Source: Saxidomus purpurata
Lineage: Eukaryota > Mollusca > Bivalvia > Venerida > Veneridae
Direction: 5' to 3'
NCBI GenBank assembly: GCA_022818135.1
Contig: JAFMSR010000003.1
Coordinates: 17,964,351 to 18,028,350, forward strand
Length of the DNA stretch: 64,000 bases
The translations under genes were made by a program, and so were the position numbers. Positions 45,741 through 59,200 of this stretch are shown piece by piece. Under the pieces are notes generated by a model that saw only the letters and a program-made list of their open reading frames with translations, was not told where the DNA came from and searched no databases. The first letter of the stretch is position 1. Each line of letters begins with the position of its first letter.

Positions 45741-46440
45741 TTTAACTCTAATTTATTTCTGGAAGTAAGAGGAGGCTAAAGCTATATCTAGCATAACATG
45801 TGAAAGCACCCACTGTGATTTTACCAACTTGGCCATATTAACGCAGTATGGTCATTTGAAAAAGATACCCGTATAGCATTAAAACGGTATTCTTATATTT
45901 GTGTATCTTTAACTATTATATGATGCAAATTGGTAGTTTAACAAGCCTGTTAACTCTCTTTTATTGATTTATTGATTCAGGGTTATGGGTTCGAGCCCCG
46001 CTAACGAACAGGTCTCTTTATGTGATAAAGTTGGCACCTTAGGATAGGGGTCTAGCACTCCAATGTACATAATTGAAACATTGTTGAAACGGACCTAACC
46101 AAGACAAAGTATTTATTGCCTTAAGTATTTTGATTTTTGCTCATCTTTCATGTTGTATTCGGCTTTTTCTTTCCCTGCAGATTTCGATATATGAAAATGT
46201 GGAAATGAATATTTGAAAAGGTTAATTATGTTGTTTATGACAGAGTGTGCGATACGGACAATTATATTCAATAACATGTTGCTTAATTAAATGCTGCATT
46301 TCTTCTTTTTGTTCACATAAAGAATCATATTTCCTGTACATCTTATAACTATTATGATTCATGAATAAAAGTTTAACTGATCAAACCCATTTGATGAAGT
46401 TAACATTGAGTTGAGTAATATGTCATTCTCTGTGCGTAAT
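45741..46440. other. Intergenic with a SINE remnant
   Basis: 45970-46060 holds a B-box-like 'gggttcgagcc' and the tail 'tttatgtgataaagttggca', the same family as 1521-1665. Nothing else is recognised. Confidence 0.5.
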
Positions 46441-46454
46441 TTTTGAAGGGTATC

Positions 46455-46690
46455 ATTTTGCGTAGAAAACTTGTTATTTTTCGAGATTGTCCATAGAAAG
46501 CTTGCTACTGTTTAAGATTGTCCATAGAAAACTTTTTTTTCGAGACTGTCCATAGAAAGCTTGCTACTGTTTTAGATTGCCCATAGAAAACTTGTTATTT
46601 TTTAAATTGTCCATAGAAAACTTTTTTTCGAGACTGTCCATAGAAAGCTTGCTATTTTTCTAGATTGCCCATAGAAAACTTGTTATTTTT
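46455..46690. repeat. Tandem repeat, about 31-bp unit
   Basis: Seven or eight copies of 'gtccatagaaa(g/a)cttg' followed by T-rich spacers. The array borders the GCGGCC satellite directly. Confidence 0.85.
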
Positions 46691-46845
46691 CGATGTCCGT
46701 GAAGTTGGCGGCCTAGCAGCGTGAAGTAAGCGGTCCAGCGGCCTAGCGGCGTGAACCTGGCGGCATAGTGGCGTGAATTTGGCGACCAAGCGGCCTAGCG
46801 GCGTGAACTTGACGGCCTGGCGGCCTAGCGGCCTGACTTGATGGT
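46690..46845. repeat. GCGGCCTAG / GCGTGAACTTG low-complexity block
   Basis: Nine-base units (gcggcctag, gcggcctgg) mixed with 'gcgtgaacttg'. The same words with CAG in place of CGG occur at 54820-54886 and 60363-60530. Confidence 0.85.
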
Positions 46846-49565
46846 CATTGAAATTAGTTAATTTTGCAAAGCGGAAACATTAAAAAAATATTAAAAACAC
46901 TAACAGACTTCCTTAATTGATTTCTTCATCAACATAAAACCCCAGAGGCCTAGCGGCCAAACGTCTAAACATCTTTTTTTTAAAACGAAAATATGGTATA
47001 TTCACTTTATTCAATGTCTCTCTTTCTGCGATAAAAATATCAAAACTTACGATTTCGTTATAAGAAAATATATTTCTTCATCAATCTAACACCCCAGCGG
47101 CCTAGCGGCCTGACGGCCTAGAGTATATCACAAAAATACAATGTCGTTATAAAAAATTGATTTCTTAATCAACATAAAACCCCAGCGGCCTGGCGGCCTA
47201 GCGGCCAAACGACTAAACATCATTTTTTCTTAAACGAAAATATGGTATATATTCACTTTTTTCAATGTCGCTCATTCTGCGATAAAAATATCAACAAGTA
47301 CGATTTCGTAATAAGAAAATATATTTATTCACCAACCTAACACCCCAGCGGCCTAGCGGCCTGGCGGCAAAACGACTTTACATCTTTTTTTTTAACGAAA
47401 CTATGGTAATTTTACTTTTTTCAATGTCGCTCAGTCTGCGATAAAAATGGCACAAAAACACAATTTCGTTATAAAAAATCAAACATCTAAATCAACATAA
47501 AACACCAGCGGCCTGGCGCCCTAGCGGCCTAGCGGCCAAACGACTTTTCATCTTGTTTTAACGAAACCATGGTAATTTTACTTTTTTTAATGTCGCTCAT
47601 TCTGCGATAAAAATATCACAATATTCGTTATAAAAAATTGATTTCTTAATCAACATAAAACCCTAGCGGTCTGGCGGCCTGGAGGCCTAGCGGCATAGCA
47701 GCCTGGCGGCCTAGCGGTCTGGCTGTCTAGCGGCCAAACGACTAAACATCTTTTTTTTAAATCGAAAATATTGTATATTCACTTTTTTTCACTGTCGCTC
47801 ATTCTGCGATAAAAATATCAAAAAGTACGATTTCGTTATAAGAAAATATATTTCTTCATCAACCTAACACCCCAGCGACTTCACATCTTTTTTTTTAACG
47901 AAACTATGGTAATTTGTCTGTTTTCAATGTCACTCATTCTGCGACAAAAATATCACAAAAATACAATTTCGTTATAAAATAATTGATTTCTTAAACAACA
48001 TAAAACCCAAGCGGCCTGGCGCCTAGCGGCCAAACGACTAAACATCTTTTTTTAAACGAAAATATTGTATATTCACTTTTTTCAATGTCGCTTATTCTGC
48101 GAAAAAAATATCACAAAAATACAATGTCGTTATAAAAAAATTGATTTCTTCAACATAAAACCCAAGCGGCCTGGCGGCCTAGCGGCCTAGCGGCCAAACG
48201 ACTACACATCTTTTATTTAAAACGAAAATGTGGTATATTCACTTTTTTCAATGTCGCTCATACTGCGATAAAAATATCACAAAAATACAATTTCGTTATA
48301 AAAAAATTGATTTCTTAATCAACATAAAACCCTAGAGGCCTGGCGGCCTAGCGGCCAAACGACTAAACATCTTTCTTTAAACGAAAATATGGTATATTTA
48401 CTTCTTTCAATGTCGCTTATTCTGCGATAAAAATATCACAAAAATACAATTTCGTTATAAAATAATTGATTTCTTCATCAACATTAAAACACAAGCGGCC
48501 TGGCGGCCTAGCGGCCAAACGACTAAACATCTTTTTTTAAACGAAAATATGGTATATTCACTTTTTTCAATGTCGCTCATTCTGCGATAAAATATCACAA
48601 GAATACAATTTCGTTATAAAATAATTGATTTCTTCATCAACATAAAAACACAAGCGGCCTGGCGGCCTAGCGGCCAAACGACTAAACATCTTTTTTTTAA
48701 ACGAAAATATGGTATATTCATTTTTTTCAATGCCGCTTATTCTGCAAAAAAAATATCACAAAAATACAATTTCGTTAAAAGAAAATTGATTTCTTCATGT
48801 ACATAAAATTTCAGCGGCATGGCGGCCGAGCGGCCTGGCAGCCTAGCGGGCTAGCAGTCTGGCGGCCTAGCGGCCAAACAACAACTTAACATCTTTTTTT
48901 CGGGTTTTTACGGTGCAAGCGACATAGCATCTTTGTTTTTTTAACGAAACTATGTTATGTTCACTTTATTCAATGTCGCTCATTCTGCGAAAAAAATATC
49001 ACAAAAATACAATTTCGTTAAAAGAAAATTGATTTCTTCATCAACATAAAACCCCAGCGGCCTAGCGGCATGGCGGCCTAGCGGCTTAGCATTTTTGTTT
49101 TTTAAACAAAAAAATGTACATTCACTTAATTCAATCTCGCTCAGTCAAAGATAAAAATATCGAAAAATACGATTTCGTTATAAGAAAATTGATTACACGG
49201 ATTGGCAGCCTAGCGGCCAAACGACTAAACATCTTTTTTTTAAACGAAAATATGGTATATTCACATTATTCAATGTCGCCCATTCTGCGATAAAAATATC
49301 AAAAAGTAAGATTTCGTTATAAGAGAATATATTTCTTCATCAACATAATACCCAAGCGGCCTGGCAGCCTAGCGGCAAATCCTGTTAGTTTATTTGTTTG
49401 ACGTGCTTATTACTCACCATCCCTTTTCAAGGTTTTTACTGTTGCAAGCTATAGAGAGACAGATGCAGTAAGAGACCATAGCTCTTTAAAATACAATTTC
49501 ATTATAAGAAAATAGATTTTTTCATCAACATAACAACCAAGCGGCCTGGCGGCCTAACGGTTTTT
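46846..49565. repeat. Satellite array, about 160-190 bp unit, about 14 copies
   Basis: Each unit holds a GC-rich head (gcggcctggcggcctagcgg), then 'ccaaacgactaaacatcttt', 'acgaaaatatggtatattca', 'caatgtcgctcattctgcga', 'aatacaatttcgttataa' and 'ttgatttcttcatcaacat'. The head varies in length through gain and loss of 9-bp subunits; the AT-rich body is more constant. No coding potential. Confidence 0.92.
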
Positions 49566-49699
49566 TCGAAATGTCTTAAGTTATCATACTTTAGAACGAA
49601 TATTCGAACAAAAAGGGGGAAAGATGGCCCTATATCGCTTCCATTGATTATAACACAAGGTCAACACTTCTAGAAGGTTTTTTTTACCAAGGGAGTGGG

Positions 49700-50912
49700 G
49701 TCCTCATCTTAACAATATTCATAGAGAAGCACTATATGATGCTACATTCAAATTATCTAAGATTGAAAAACCGATCTCGGATGGGGGTCTGAATATGATA
49801 GATATAAAAAGTTTCGTGTATTCCTTAAAATTAAGTTGGTTGCGAAGACTAGTAAAAGAAAACAAAAAAATAGCAAAATATAAAAGAACATTCCTATCCA
49901 GATATCTACAATTTTTCAAAGTTTGGGACAGAATATATGTTCAATAGCTAAAGAAGATAACAAATCCTTTCTGGAATAAAGTTTTTAAGTCGTTGTTTGT
50001 ATTAGGTCAAACAATTACTGTTACATCTTGGAATAAATTTTTAGCTCAACCTATTTGGGGGAATCCTTTAGTGAAGGTCGGGGGCAAAACTATTTATTAT
50101 AAAAATTTAGTTCAGAAAAGCATTTTATTTATTTCAGAATAAGTGAATAACGACGGATCATTCTTTGATTTGGAATTCATTGGAAACACCCTTCACATTA
50201 ATATAAATTTTCTACATTACCAGGGATTAATTCGATCACTTCACAAACTAAGAGAGAACTTAGGAATTCAACCGGAAACAATGAATCTAATAAAACCACT
50301 TCACCCAAAGATAATTCAGGTAATAACACATGATAAAAAAGGATGTAAGGATATTTATGAAATCACTGCAAAAACAGCACTAAACCTAATTCAGAATCAA
50401 AATGGAAAAACGAACTTTTGCTTGCCGGTGACTTTCAATGGCAATACGTTTATGAATTAACATTAAGTACAACAACAGATACAAATCTTCGATACTTTCA
50501 GTATAAACTAATGCACAGAATTCTTGCAACAAACATTTTTTTGAGTAAAATTGGCATTAAATATGATAAGAGATGTACATTTTGTAAAAGTACTTATGAA
50601 AATATTATACATTTATTCTGTGAATGTGAACATTTAACACTTTTCTGGCAATCTGTTATATTTCTGATTGAAACCAAATGCCCGCATATAGGGAAATTAA
50701 ACATTACAAAGGAAGACATTCTCTTTGGTATTAGGAATACTTCAAAAGCGGATCCAGTCCTAAATTTGATAATACTTGTTGCAAAAAGATATATTTATAC
50801 TTGCAGATACAAAAATTTAAATCTTAATTTGCAAAATTTCAAAAGAACTTTGTTAAGCTATTATAATACTGAAAATATGTACAATACTCTTTATGCGAAT
50901 GGGATAAATTAA
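49700..50912 (+). pseudogene. LINE ORF2 C-terminal remnant
   Basis: Pieces read ISDGGLNMIDIKSFVYSLKL, WNKFLAQPIWGNP, then LRYFQYKLMHRILATNIFLS and the zinc motif CTFCKSTYENIIHLFCEC. The order is that of the region downstream of the reverse transcriptase in L1/Tx1-like LINEs. A stop near 50140 and a frameshift near 50440 break it. The RT itself is absent. Confidence 0.85.
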
Positions 50913-52029
50913 AAAAAAGGTCTCTGTACGACTCTACTCAAGAACTGTCATTCTTAAGATTAATATCATTAGCGTTTTATCATGTTTGGAGTAGTCATCC
51001 AATCCAGCTTATAAATGATATTTCTGCATACAATGATTTTTCATAACTAATTTTCCAGATATCAACAAAATCAAATTTTATCCATGTTTTAGAAGTTTTT
51101 GTCAATTCCATTTCATATGTAGCATAGTAAAGTAAATAAATAAAAAGAACCTGTATAAGTAGACTAGAACTATAATTTTCTTCCCCAATAGTGTTGAAAA
51201 AAAACTGATGAATGTATTGTCTGAGCGGTAAATCACAATTGTTACGTTTGTGTTCTTGTCTTTGTATGTTCGTGTAGTTCTATGGCATTACAATTATACT
51301 ATTACAGTATAACTAGAACGGCTTTTACCAAGAGATATTTTTATAATAAAATGAAAATAGAAATAACGTCTACATAAATTCAAGCTAAAAAAAGTCGACT
51401 ATTTCAATCCATCTTTAGCTAAAAATTACATAAATACATGGCTTTTAGTAAAAAGCAAAATTCCATTTTATTAAATAATTGTAATAAACATGAAGACTTT
51501 CATCTCCCTTAAGTCAACCTAACCTTTTCGTTTTTCATATGTTGTAGGTTGTCACAAACAAGGGAACTTCTTTCAGTTCGTTACATATTATGTCGAATAC
51601 TATGTCGGATTTTTTAAATGGTACAGAACGCCTAAGCTTATTAAATAGAATTTGACACGAATGCTCATTATTTTATTAACATTCTGTTGGACGAGTTTAG
51701 GTTTTTGTTTGTAGGTATGCATGTGAAGAGCTTTATTACGGTATCCGGAACGAGTCTGATGTATAATAATGTATGTAATAGATGTATGGTATGGTATGTG
51801 ATAAATTTGTAAATTAAATGTTCAGCGAGTTAAGTTAAACATCACTAAGTTTATAAGTTTATCTTGTCAGGGATACAGTTTTTAAAAAAATACTTTGTTA
51901 ATGTAATATCTTAAAAAGGCCACAGAGCTTGTTTGTAACTATTATTTTTGTGTGTGAAAATAAATGGGGTTACGCATTAAGGGGCCTGAAAAAAACAACA
52001 ACAAAAAAACATCACTGTGTGTCGTTATA
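50913..52029. other. Intergenic, nothing recognised
   Basis: AT-rich; the first part may be the 3' untranslated region of the LINE remnant. No supported ORF. Confidence 0.45.
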
Positions 52030-52980
52030 AATATTACAGTATCTATAAACATTATTTGTAATCTAAACTATTATCCAAACTAGTACGCAACAGTAAGAAC
52101 ATGTCAGCCCATTTTCGCAAACTTAAATTCAGTAAAGGCAACAGTCCTTTTCCGAACATTTGGAAAGGAAATACACGTAAAACAGAAAAGTGATATGAAA
52201 TATTTTTCCATGAAAATTTACGTTTTAAAAAGCTATATTTAATAAATGATGTGAAGGAAAGAGTGACGTTTGTGTTATACGGAGAGTAGCTCTCGCGTAT
52301 ATGTATTTCAGTACTGGCCAAATTAGTGACCAGATCTACAGCTAAGGACATACTGTAACAATCAATTGAACATTTATCATCAAACTAAATATATATGGAG
52401 GAAAATGTGTTGAGTTTAATTAGCATATTTTCTAGTTTAAACAAATGTTAACATTTAGTGGGAATATCATAATTATTATTTTAGTTGAGGAAAATTTTAT
52501 TACTGGTTGAATGCATATCTTCTGGTAAAACTTAAAAAGAGATCATTATTCTGCTATGTCTGCATAGTATTAGTGCATAGGATGCAAGAAAAGTAGGTAC
52601 TGCATTCTGCACCATTTAAAGTCACAGGAGCACTTTGGATGAAAATGAGCTCTTATATTACCAAGAAATATATTTTACCTGCAAATTTGGCCATTGTTTG
52701 TTAGTGAAACATTTCATATTCATAACATTACTTTGTAAATCGAAAGCACATGCAGTTGTAACAGTTACCAGGTTATTAACAGGTTAACAAGTTAGCATGA
52801 AACGCTGTAACCTATAATTGAAATTTCAGTTATCATGGAGGACTTATGGACAATGATTTATATAAATGCATTTTGTAGATCTGTTTGTATATTTTAAGGT
52901 CATAGTGGAAAGGGCGATGGTAAATACTCTTGTATATACAGGTGCACGAGTTATTGTTGTAGCGCTTTTAGAATACTCAT
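52030..52980 (+). other. Upstream region of a third depolymerase copy (duplicate of gene 2 5' flank)
   Basis: Shared, in order, with 22630-24015: 'cattttcgcaaacttaaatt', 'taaaacagaaaagtga', 'cagttgtaac', 'aatgatttatataaatgcat', 'gcgatg..aaat.ctcttgta' and 'gagttattgttgtagcgctt'. Similarity stops at 'cttttagaa' (about 52972). The continuation is found at 61660. The 395-bp block 23580-23974 is missing here. Confidence 0.8.
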
Positions 52981-53639
52981 TTTGTTTATTAACTATTTAT
53001 ATATACAGTTAATAAAAGAAAAAAGAATTTATCAAGTAAATTTCAATAAAATATTTTGAAAAATGTCAAAGTGAGTTTAAAAACGGAAGCAATTAATGAT
53101 AAATAGAAATGGGAAGTAGAGCGTGAGAGTCCCCCCCCCCGTAAATTCGTCAACTTCTACAGGCACGGAACTTTACCTACGGCTTAATTACACATCAATC
53201 ATGACTTTAGATAATAATTTTAAAATAATCTACTTATCAAGGAAACGATTTTTTAAAGATCTCTTAAAAGAAGTCAGCACAATATTTATTCTTAGGTAAG
53301 CAAATCAACATAAATAGTTAGATAAACGGGCGTGTGCTAATTTTCGTTTAGGGCTTAAAGTACATATAGCTTCGTAATCAGTTTGAAAACAGATAATGAA
53401 AAAACGGATTAACAAAAAGTTTAATAAAAATATTGAAAAGTGTTGCCATAACACTGAAAGAAATGCAAAGAGAGAAAATGCTTTAAAGATGCTAACATAC
53501 TTCTATATCTGAATGTATATAAACGGGTGTACAGGCAGTTTTTATTCATTTATATCCCTACTTTTCAGACAGAAGACAAAAAATAACCAACACGCTGTGC
53601 ATGCAGTTTTCTTTCAGTTAACTATTACGCCTGCACCTG
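52981..53639. other. Intergenic, nothing recognised
   Basis: AT-rich with one run of ten or more C near 53131. No supported ORF. Confidence 0.45.
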
Positions 53640-54280
53640 TGTTTCAAAGTTTCAAAGTTTCAAAGTTTGTTAGTCAAGTCATGTCCCTTCAAGGGCATAA
53701 GACATGAACAAAAACAAATTTGATAACAAATTCAACTGAAGTATTGAGCAAATATTTCACATATGAGTGGAGAATGAGGTGACTTATCATATAGTGACAT
53801 ACATTCTATTTAGAACATACTAATAAAATCTTTTTGCGAAATAGTGCTTATTTTAACAATGTTTTTTATCTTCACAGTTCATCAATTGTGAGAACTTCAA
53901 GGTATTAGGATTTTTGAAATAATATACTTTATTCTATCAACATTTAAATGAGTACAGATAAAAAGGTAATGGAATTCAACACCTAAGAAGCTCAGAATTA
54001 CATAAGTGGCAGTGTCTCAAATTTCTTTCAATGCCAGTAAATCTACCCTTTTCGATTGGCATTTTATGAATACTAGTAATACATCTTTTACAAATCATAT
54101 TTGACAAATTAAAAGGTAAAATGCTCAAGTATTTTTCAAAATTAAAATCCTGTTTAAATATTCAGTGATTCAAACATTTACTTAACTCAGTTACAGAACT
54201 GTGCCAGTTTTGAACAAAGTAATCATTCAGTCTTTCATCAATAATCATTTTAAAGCTAGTTGGAGAAAAAAAGTCTTTGC
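53640..54280 (-). mobile_element. 3' part of a minus-strand LINE
   Basis: 'gtttcaaagtttcaaagttt' at its edge resembles a LINE 3' tail with short tandem units. The minus-strand coding remnant continues into 54281-54886. Confidence 0.55.
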
Positions 54281-54886
54281 TGTAGCCAATACTTAGACAA
54301 ACCAAAGCTATTTAAAGTATTTTTGACAAAAGCAAACCACTTGAGATTAATATTGTTCCGAGTATAAAGCAAATAAGAAGTTCTGTAAAGGATCTTTGAA
54401 ATCTTGTCTTCTTTATCATTAAGTAACATACACCAAGAATTTAACATTCTTCTCTTAATTTTGTACAGACAGAAGGGTAATCCCAAGTTCACCATATATC
54501 ATACAGTTTGGGTGGACTATTTCAGATATAAAATAATCTTACAAAACTTTATCTGAAACTTATCAATAATATCTACATGTTTCATACCCCATACTCCAGA
54601 TCCATATAAAAGGATAGGAGCTACCATAGTATAAACAAACTGAGTTGCATGTCAAAAGATAAGAAAAGTTTGCGTGATTTCTTTAATGCAGAAATCAGTG
54701 CCTTTCTTCCTTGGTCAACAAGATGTTTTTTAGTTCCATTAAATGCACCGTTAAAAGAGAATTGAACTCCCTGGTAGGTAAAATAATTAAAACTATTAAA
54801 TCTTCGTGAACTTGGCAGTCTGACAGCGTAGCAGCCTAGCAGCGTGAACTTGGCAGCCTGGCAGCCTGGCAGCCTAGCAGCTTAGC
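54281..54886. repeat. 606-bp direct repeat, left copy
   Basis: Identical along its whole length to 59838-60443 as far as I could compare by eye. It consists of a minus-strand LINE remnant (RMLNSWCMLLNDKEDK, WFAFVKNTLNSFGLSKYWLQ) and ends in GCAGCCTGG low-complexity sequence. It directly abuts the 5' end of the full-length LINE. Confidence 0.92.
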
Positions 54887-55063
54887 TTAAATGAATGAAG
54901 TGCGCATGCGTTGAACATGGCGGTTCAGTTTTTTCAAATCAGTGAAAATTTGCTTAAAAATATTGGATAAACGTGATAAAATGGACTTTAATGATTACAT
55001 TAGTTATGGATTATCGTCACTGGAATGTTGGTGAGCAATTTATTGAAAAACTGTAGACTTTAA

Positions 55064-56227
55064 ATGGGTCGTAAACGTAAAACTGATATCGTGTCTCCAA
55101 ACGAACAACAGCAGTTGACCCAAACAAAGAAAAAAACAAAGAAAAGCACCAAGATGGCTCAGAATGTTCCTATGCCGGCGAATACGTCACTTCCAGCTAG
55201 TAATCAAATAAACTGCCAGACACCACAGTCATATATTTTACCCTCAGCTTTTCAATATTCACCTTTTGTGCCAAATATGAACGTGAATTCTGGTTCACCA
55301 GTTTTCACCCAGCAAAACAACACAGTTTCTGACCCGCTGCAAATTATTGTGCAGAAATTGGAACATATTGAAATAAAGTTGGGACAGTTAGACAAAATTC
55401 AGTCAATAGTGAGCGACTTAACGGTACGGATAAATGAGATGGACAAAAAAGTATGTGAAATCGAGCATGGGCAAAAATTTGTAAGTGAGCAATATGAAAC
55501 TATTTCACACTGCACGGACACTAATAGAGAAGGATTACATAAGGTCGAAAAGGAGGTTCGGCAATTACAGTCAGAGAACAGTTCTCTCAAAAATTCAAAT
55601 GATGACATCTGTGAAGCCGTTATTGACCTTAAGTGTAGGTCAATGCGGGATAATTTGCTATTCTTCGGCATTCCGGAAGGACCCGTGTCAGGCTATGCTT
55701 TGCCTAAAACTAACAAGTTAGCTCCAGACAAAAGCCACTTATGTCCGCCTATGACAACAGGAAGTGAACAAGCAACAGCTGCACCTACTTCTCCTTCTAT
55801 AGAAGTGAATTTAACCGATGATGAAAATGCAGAACCAATATTGCCGATTATGACGGATGATTGCGTCGCGAAAGTTAATCTGTTTTGTAAGCAGGTTTTA
55901 AACATATCTCATCCAGAAACTGCCTTGAAAATTGAAAGAGCACACCGTGTCGGTGCATACGATCCAAAGAAGACCCGTCCTGTTGTTGTGAAATTTGATT
56001 CTAACTCAAAATCCATCATCAAAACTTCCCTGAAAAACGTGAACTTATTTCCTACAGCATATAATGTTAGTGATCAATACCCCCCGGAAGTGCAACAGCG
56101 TAGGCGTGACCTGGTTCCCAAGATGCAAGAGGCGCGCAAGGCCGGTAAGAAAGCTGTGCTTATCAGAGATAAACTATATATAAACAATGTACTTTACAAA
56201 CCTGGATTTTCAGCAATTGACAGTTAG
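55064..56227 (+). CDS. LINE ORF1 protein
   Basis: 387 aa. The basic N terminus (MGRKRKTD..KKKTKKSTK) is followed by a Ser/Thr/Pro-rich stretch and a coiled coil at about 95-185 (LEHIEIKLGQLDKIQSIVSD onward). RDNLLFFGIPEG begins an RRM-like domain, ending with KIERAHRVGAYDPKKTRPVV. The C-terminal domain contains QRRRDLVPKMQEARKAGKKA. This order is typical of L1/Tx1-type ORF1 RNA-binding chaperones, which coat the element's RNA. An insert (about 213-262) splits the RRM region. It ends in TAG. Confidence 0.9.
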   Translation: MGRKRKTDIVSPNEQQQLTQTKKKTKKSTKMAQNVPMPANTSLPASNQINCQTPQSYILPSAFQYSPFVPNMNVNSGSPVFTQQNNTVSDPLQIIVQKLEHIEIKLGQLDKIQSIVSDLTVRINEMDKKVCEIEHGQKFVSEQYETISHCTDTNREGLHKVEKEVRQLQSENSSLKNSNDDICEAVIDLKCRSMRDNLLFFGIPEGPVSGYALPKTNKLAPDKSHLCPPMTTGSEQATAAPTSPSIEVNLTDDENAEPILPIMTDDCVAKVNLFCKQVLNISHPETALKIERAHRVGAYDPKKTRPVVVKFDSNSKSIIKTSLKNVNLFPTAYNVSDQYPPEVQQRRRDLVPKMQEARKAGKKAVLIRDKLYINNVLYKPGFSAIDS

Positions 56228-59200
56228 GAATTATCAGAAAAGTGTGACATTAGTATTTTGTCATGGAACATTGAGGGTTTGTCAGTGTGTTTTGATGACG
56301 AGGACTTTTTAAACTTTGTATATGATTTTGATGTTGTCTTTCTTTCTGAAACCTGGGAACGAAAAAAGGATAAATTTATCTTAGAAGGGTATGAGTGTTT
56401 CTCTCTTCCTCGAACGGAAGCATTATCCACTCGTAACAAAAGAGGTCACGGTGGAGTGTGTTTATATTATAAAAGTTTTCTTTCTGATTATCTAGAAATA
56501 GTTGATACGGATAGTAATGGTATTTTTTGGTTAAAAATAAGCAAAGATTTACTGCAGTATGAGAACGATATTTACATGTGTTTTATTTATATACCTCCGA
56601 GTAATTCTATTTATTTCAACATGCATAATGTAGGTTTTTTTGAATCATTAGAGCGTGATATACGCAAATATTCACAATATGGTAAAGTATCAGTCATGGG
56701 TGACTTGAACTCTAGATGTGGTCAAAGGTCGGATATACTCGACCAAAACGTGCAATTTAATCGCTATATTAGTACTATTGAAAATGATCAATATGGCGAT
56801 ACTAATTCTACGTTGCCTTTAAGAACGTCTATGGATAACATAGTTAATTCATCAGGGTGTAAACTTTTAGACTTGTGTTTAAGTACAGATTTAAAAATTG
56901 TTAACGGCCGATTGGGTAACGATGCAAGTATTGGTAATTATACGTATATATCAAGTACAGGTAAAAGCTTAATTGATTATGCATTGTTGGCTCAAGAGTT
57001 ATTTCCCTTGGTCAGTAATTTCGTTATTCATGACCTGTTTTCATTTTCGCCTCATAAGCCAGTTCAACTAGATTTGTGTGCTAAATGTATTTTATCACCC
57101 AATGAGAATGAAAGTGTCAATGTTAATGTATTAAAATGGGACAATGAAAAATCCCATATTTACAGAGATATGATTAGTAAAGAAATTTCAAGTATTGATT
57201 GTATTGTAAATAGTGTAATTTGTGATGATATACATGTAGACTCCGGCGTGGAGAAAATATCCAGTATCTTATATGAAAAAGCTTTTTGTGTTTTTGGTGA
57301 GTCAAGGAACATTTTTAAATCAAATAATGTGAATAAGAGAAAGTATAAAAGTGCTTGGTTTAACAAAGAATGTGAATCTGCTCGACGTGATTTTAAACAT
57401 GCAAATAAAATGTACAGTAGAAAGAAATCTAACGATACTATGGAGTTACTTATTACTAAAAGGAGACTTTATAGAATAGCTAAACGGCGTGCTCGTACCA
57501 AGTTTCATTTAGAACAGAAAAACAAAATGTCGTCATTTGCTAAAAATAATCCACAAAAATTTTGGAGTGAGGTAAAAAGAATGAGAAAGCAATATTCTAA
57601 AAGTAAGATAACTACTGAGCAGTTTTATGATCATTTTAAGAATTTATACTCGAACGAAGATATATTTAATAATGATTTTGTTGAAGAACAATTGGAAAAT
57701 GATGAAGTAAATATAAATAATGTAGAAGAGCTAGATGCTGATTTTACTGCTGATGATGTTTGTAAGGCAATATCTTCTTTAAAAAGGGGTAAAAGTGCAG
57801 GAACTGACCAGCTTATCCCAGAAATATTTATTGAGTGCAAATTTGAATTAGCACCTATTTTGTGTAAATTATTTAACCATATATTTAACAGTGGTATTTA
57901 TCCAGATTCTTGGTGCAAAGGGGTTATAGTCCCTGTGCCGAAAAAGGGAAACCAAAATGATGTAAATAATTATAGAGGAATCACATTAACAAGTGTGTTC
58001 TCTAAACTGTTTTCAATTTTATTGGACATTAGACTGAGAGAATGGGCCGAAAACAATGAGCTATTGAATGAATATCAATTCGGATTTAGGAAAAATAAGA
58101 GCACTACTGATTGTATTTTTGTATTAACGTCTATTATTGATAGAATTGTGAAGCATGAAAAGCGAAATGTATATGCTTCGTTTATTGACTTTCGAAAATG
58201 TTTTGATTTATTGTACAGACATGGTATATGGTACAAACTACTGGAATCTGGTGTTACGCTAAAAATTGTTAATATCTTACGTAATATGTATAAATGTGTC
58301 AAATCTTGTGTAAAAGTGAATGGCTGTCTTTCTGATTATTTTGATAGCTATATGGGCTTGAAACAAGGGGAACCCCTATCCCCTCTGCTTTTTATTTTTT
58401 TCGTAAATGACATGTATGACTATCTTAAAGGTGATAATAATGATGCGATTACATTAGATAATTTGCAGATTTATTTGTTACTATTTGCCGACGATACTGT
58501 ATTATTTTCATATACTGAAGACGGATTACAAGCCTTGTTGAATAAATTATACAGTTATTGTGGAAATTGGGGTATAGAGGTGAACGTTGATAAGTCAGTT
58601 GTTATGTTGTTTAAATCTAGATACAGAAATGCAAATGTTCAATTATATTACAACAATAAGTTATTAAAGTTCGTAAACAGTTTCACATATCTAGGTGTTA
58701 CGCTGTCATCCAATGGGAATTTCTTTCATGCTCAGAAAGCTTTATCTAATCAAGCATTAAAAGCATTGTATTCTTTGAATTCACTATTCGATGTTATATC
58801 TTTAAACATCTCTGAAAAATTAAAACTATTTGATAGTATGGTATTACCAATTTTAAACTATGGAGCAGAAGTATGGGGCTTTCATGAAGCACCTGACATA
58901 GAAAAGATTCATCTTAAGTTTTTAAAACAAATGTTATGTGTTCGACAGCAGACGACAACCTCTGCAGTTCTAGGCGAATTTGGTAGATTCCCTTTATCAA
59001 TCATGCGTAAAATAAGAATAATCAAACACTGGTATAGAGTAATGAAAAGTCCAAATTCCTTATCGTACAAAGTAATGACAATGACAGATAGAAATGGTGA
59101 AATGATTAACACTTGGTCCAAAAAAGTTAGAAATTTGTTATCTACACTAGGATTTGCATATTTGTGGAATGACAGCAATATAACTGATATACAAATCAGG

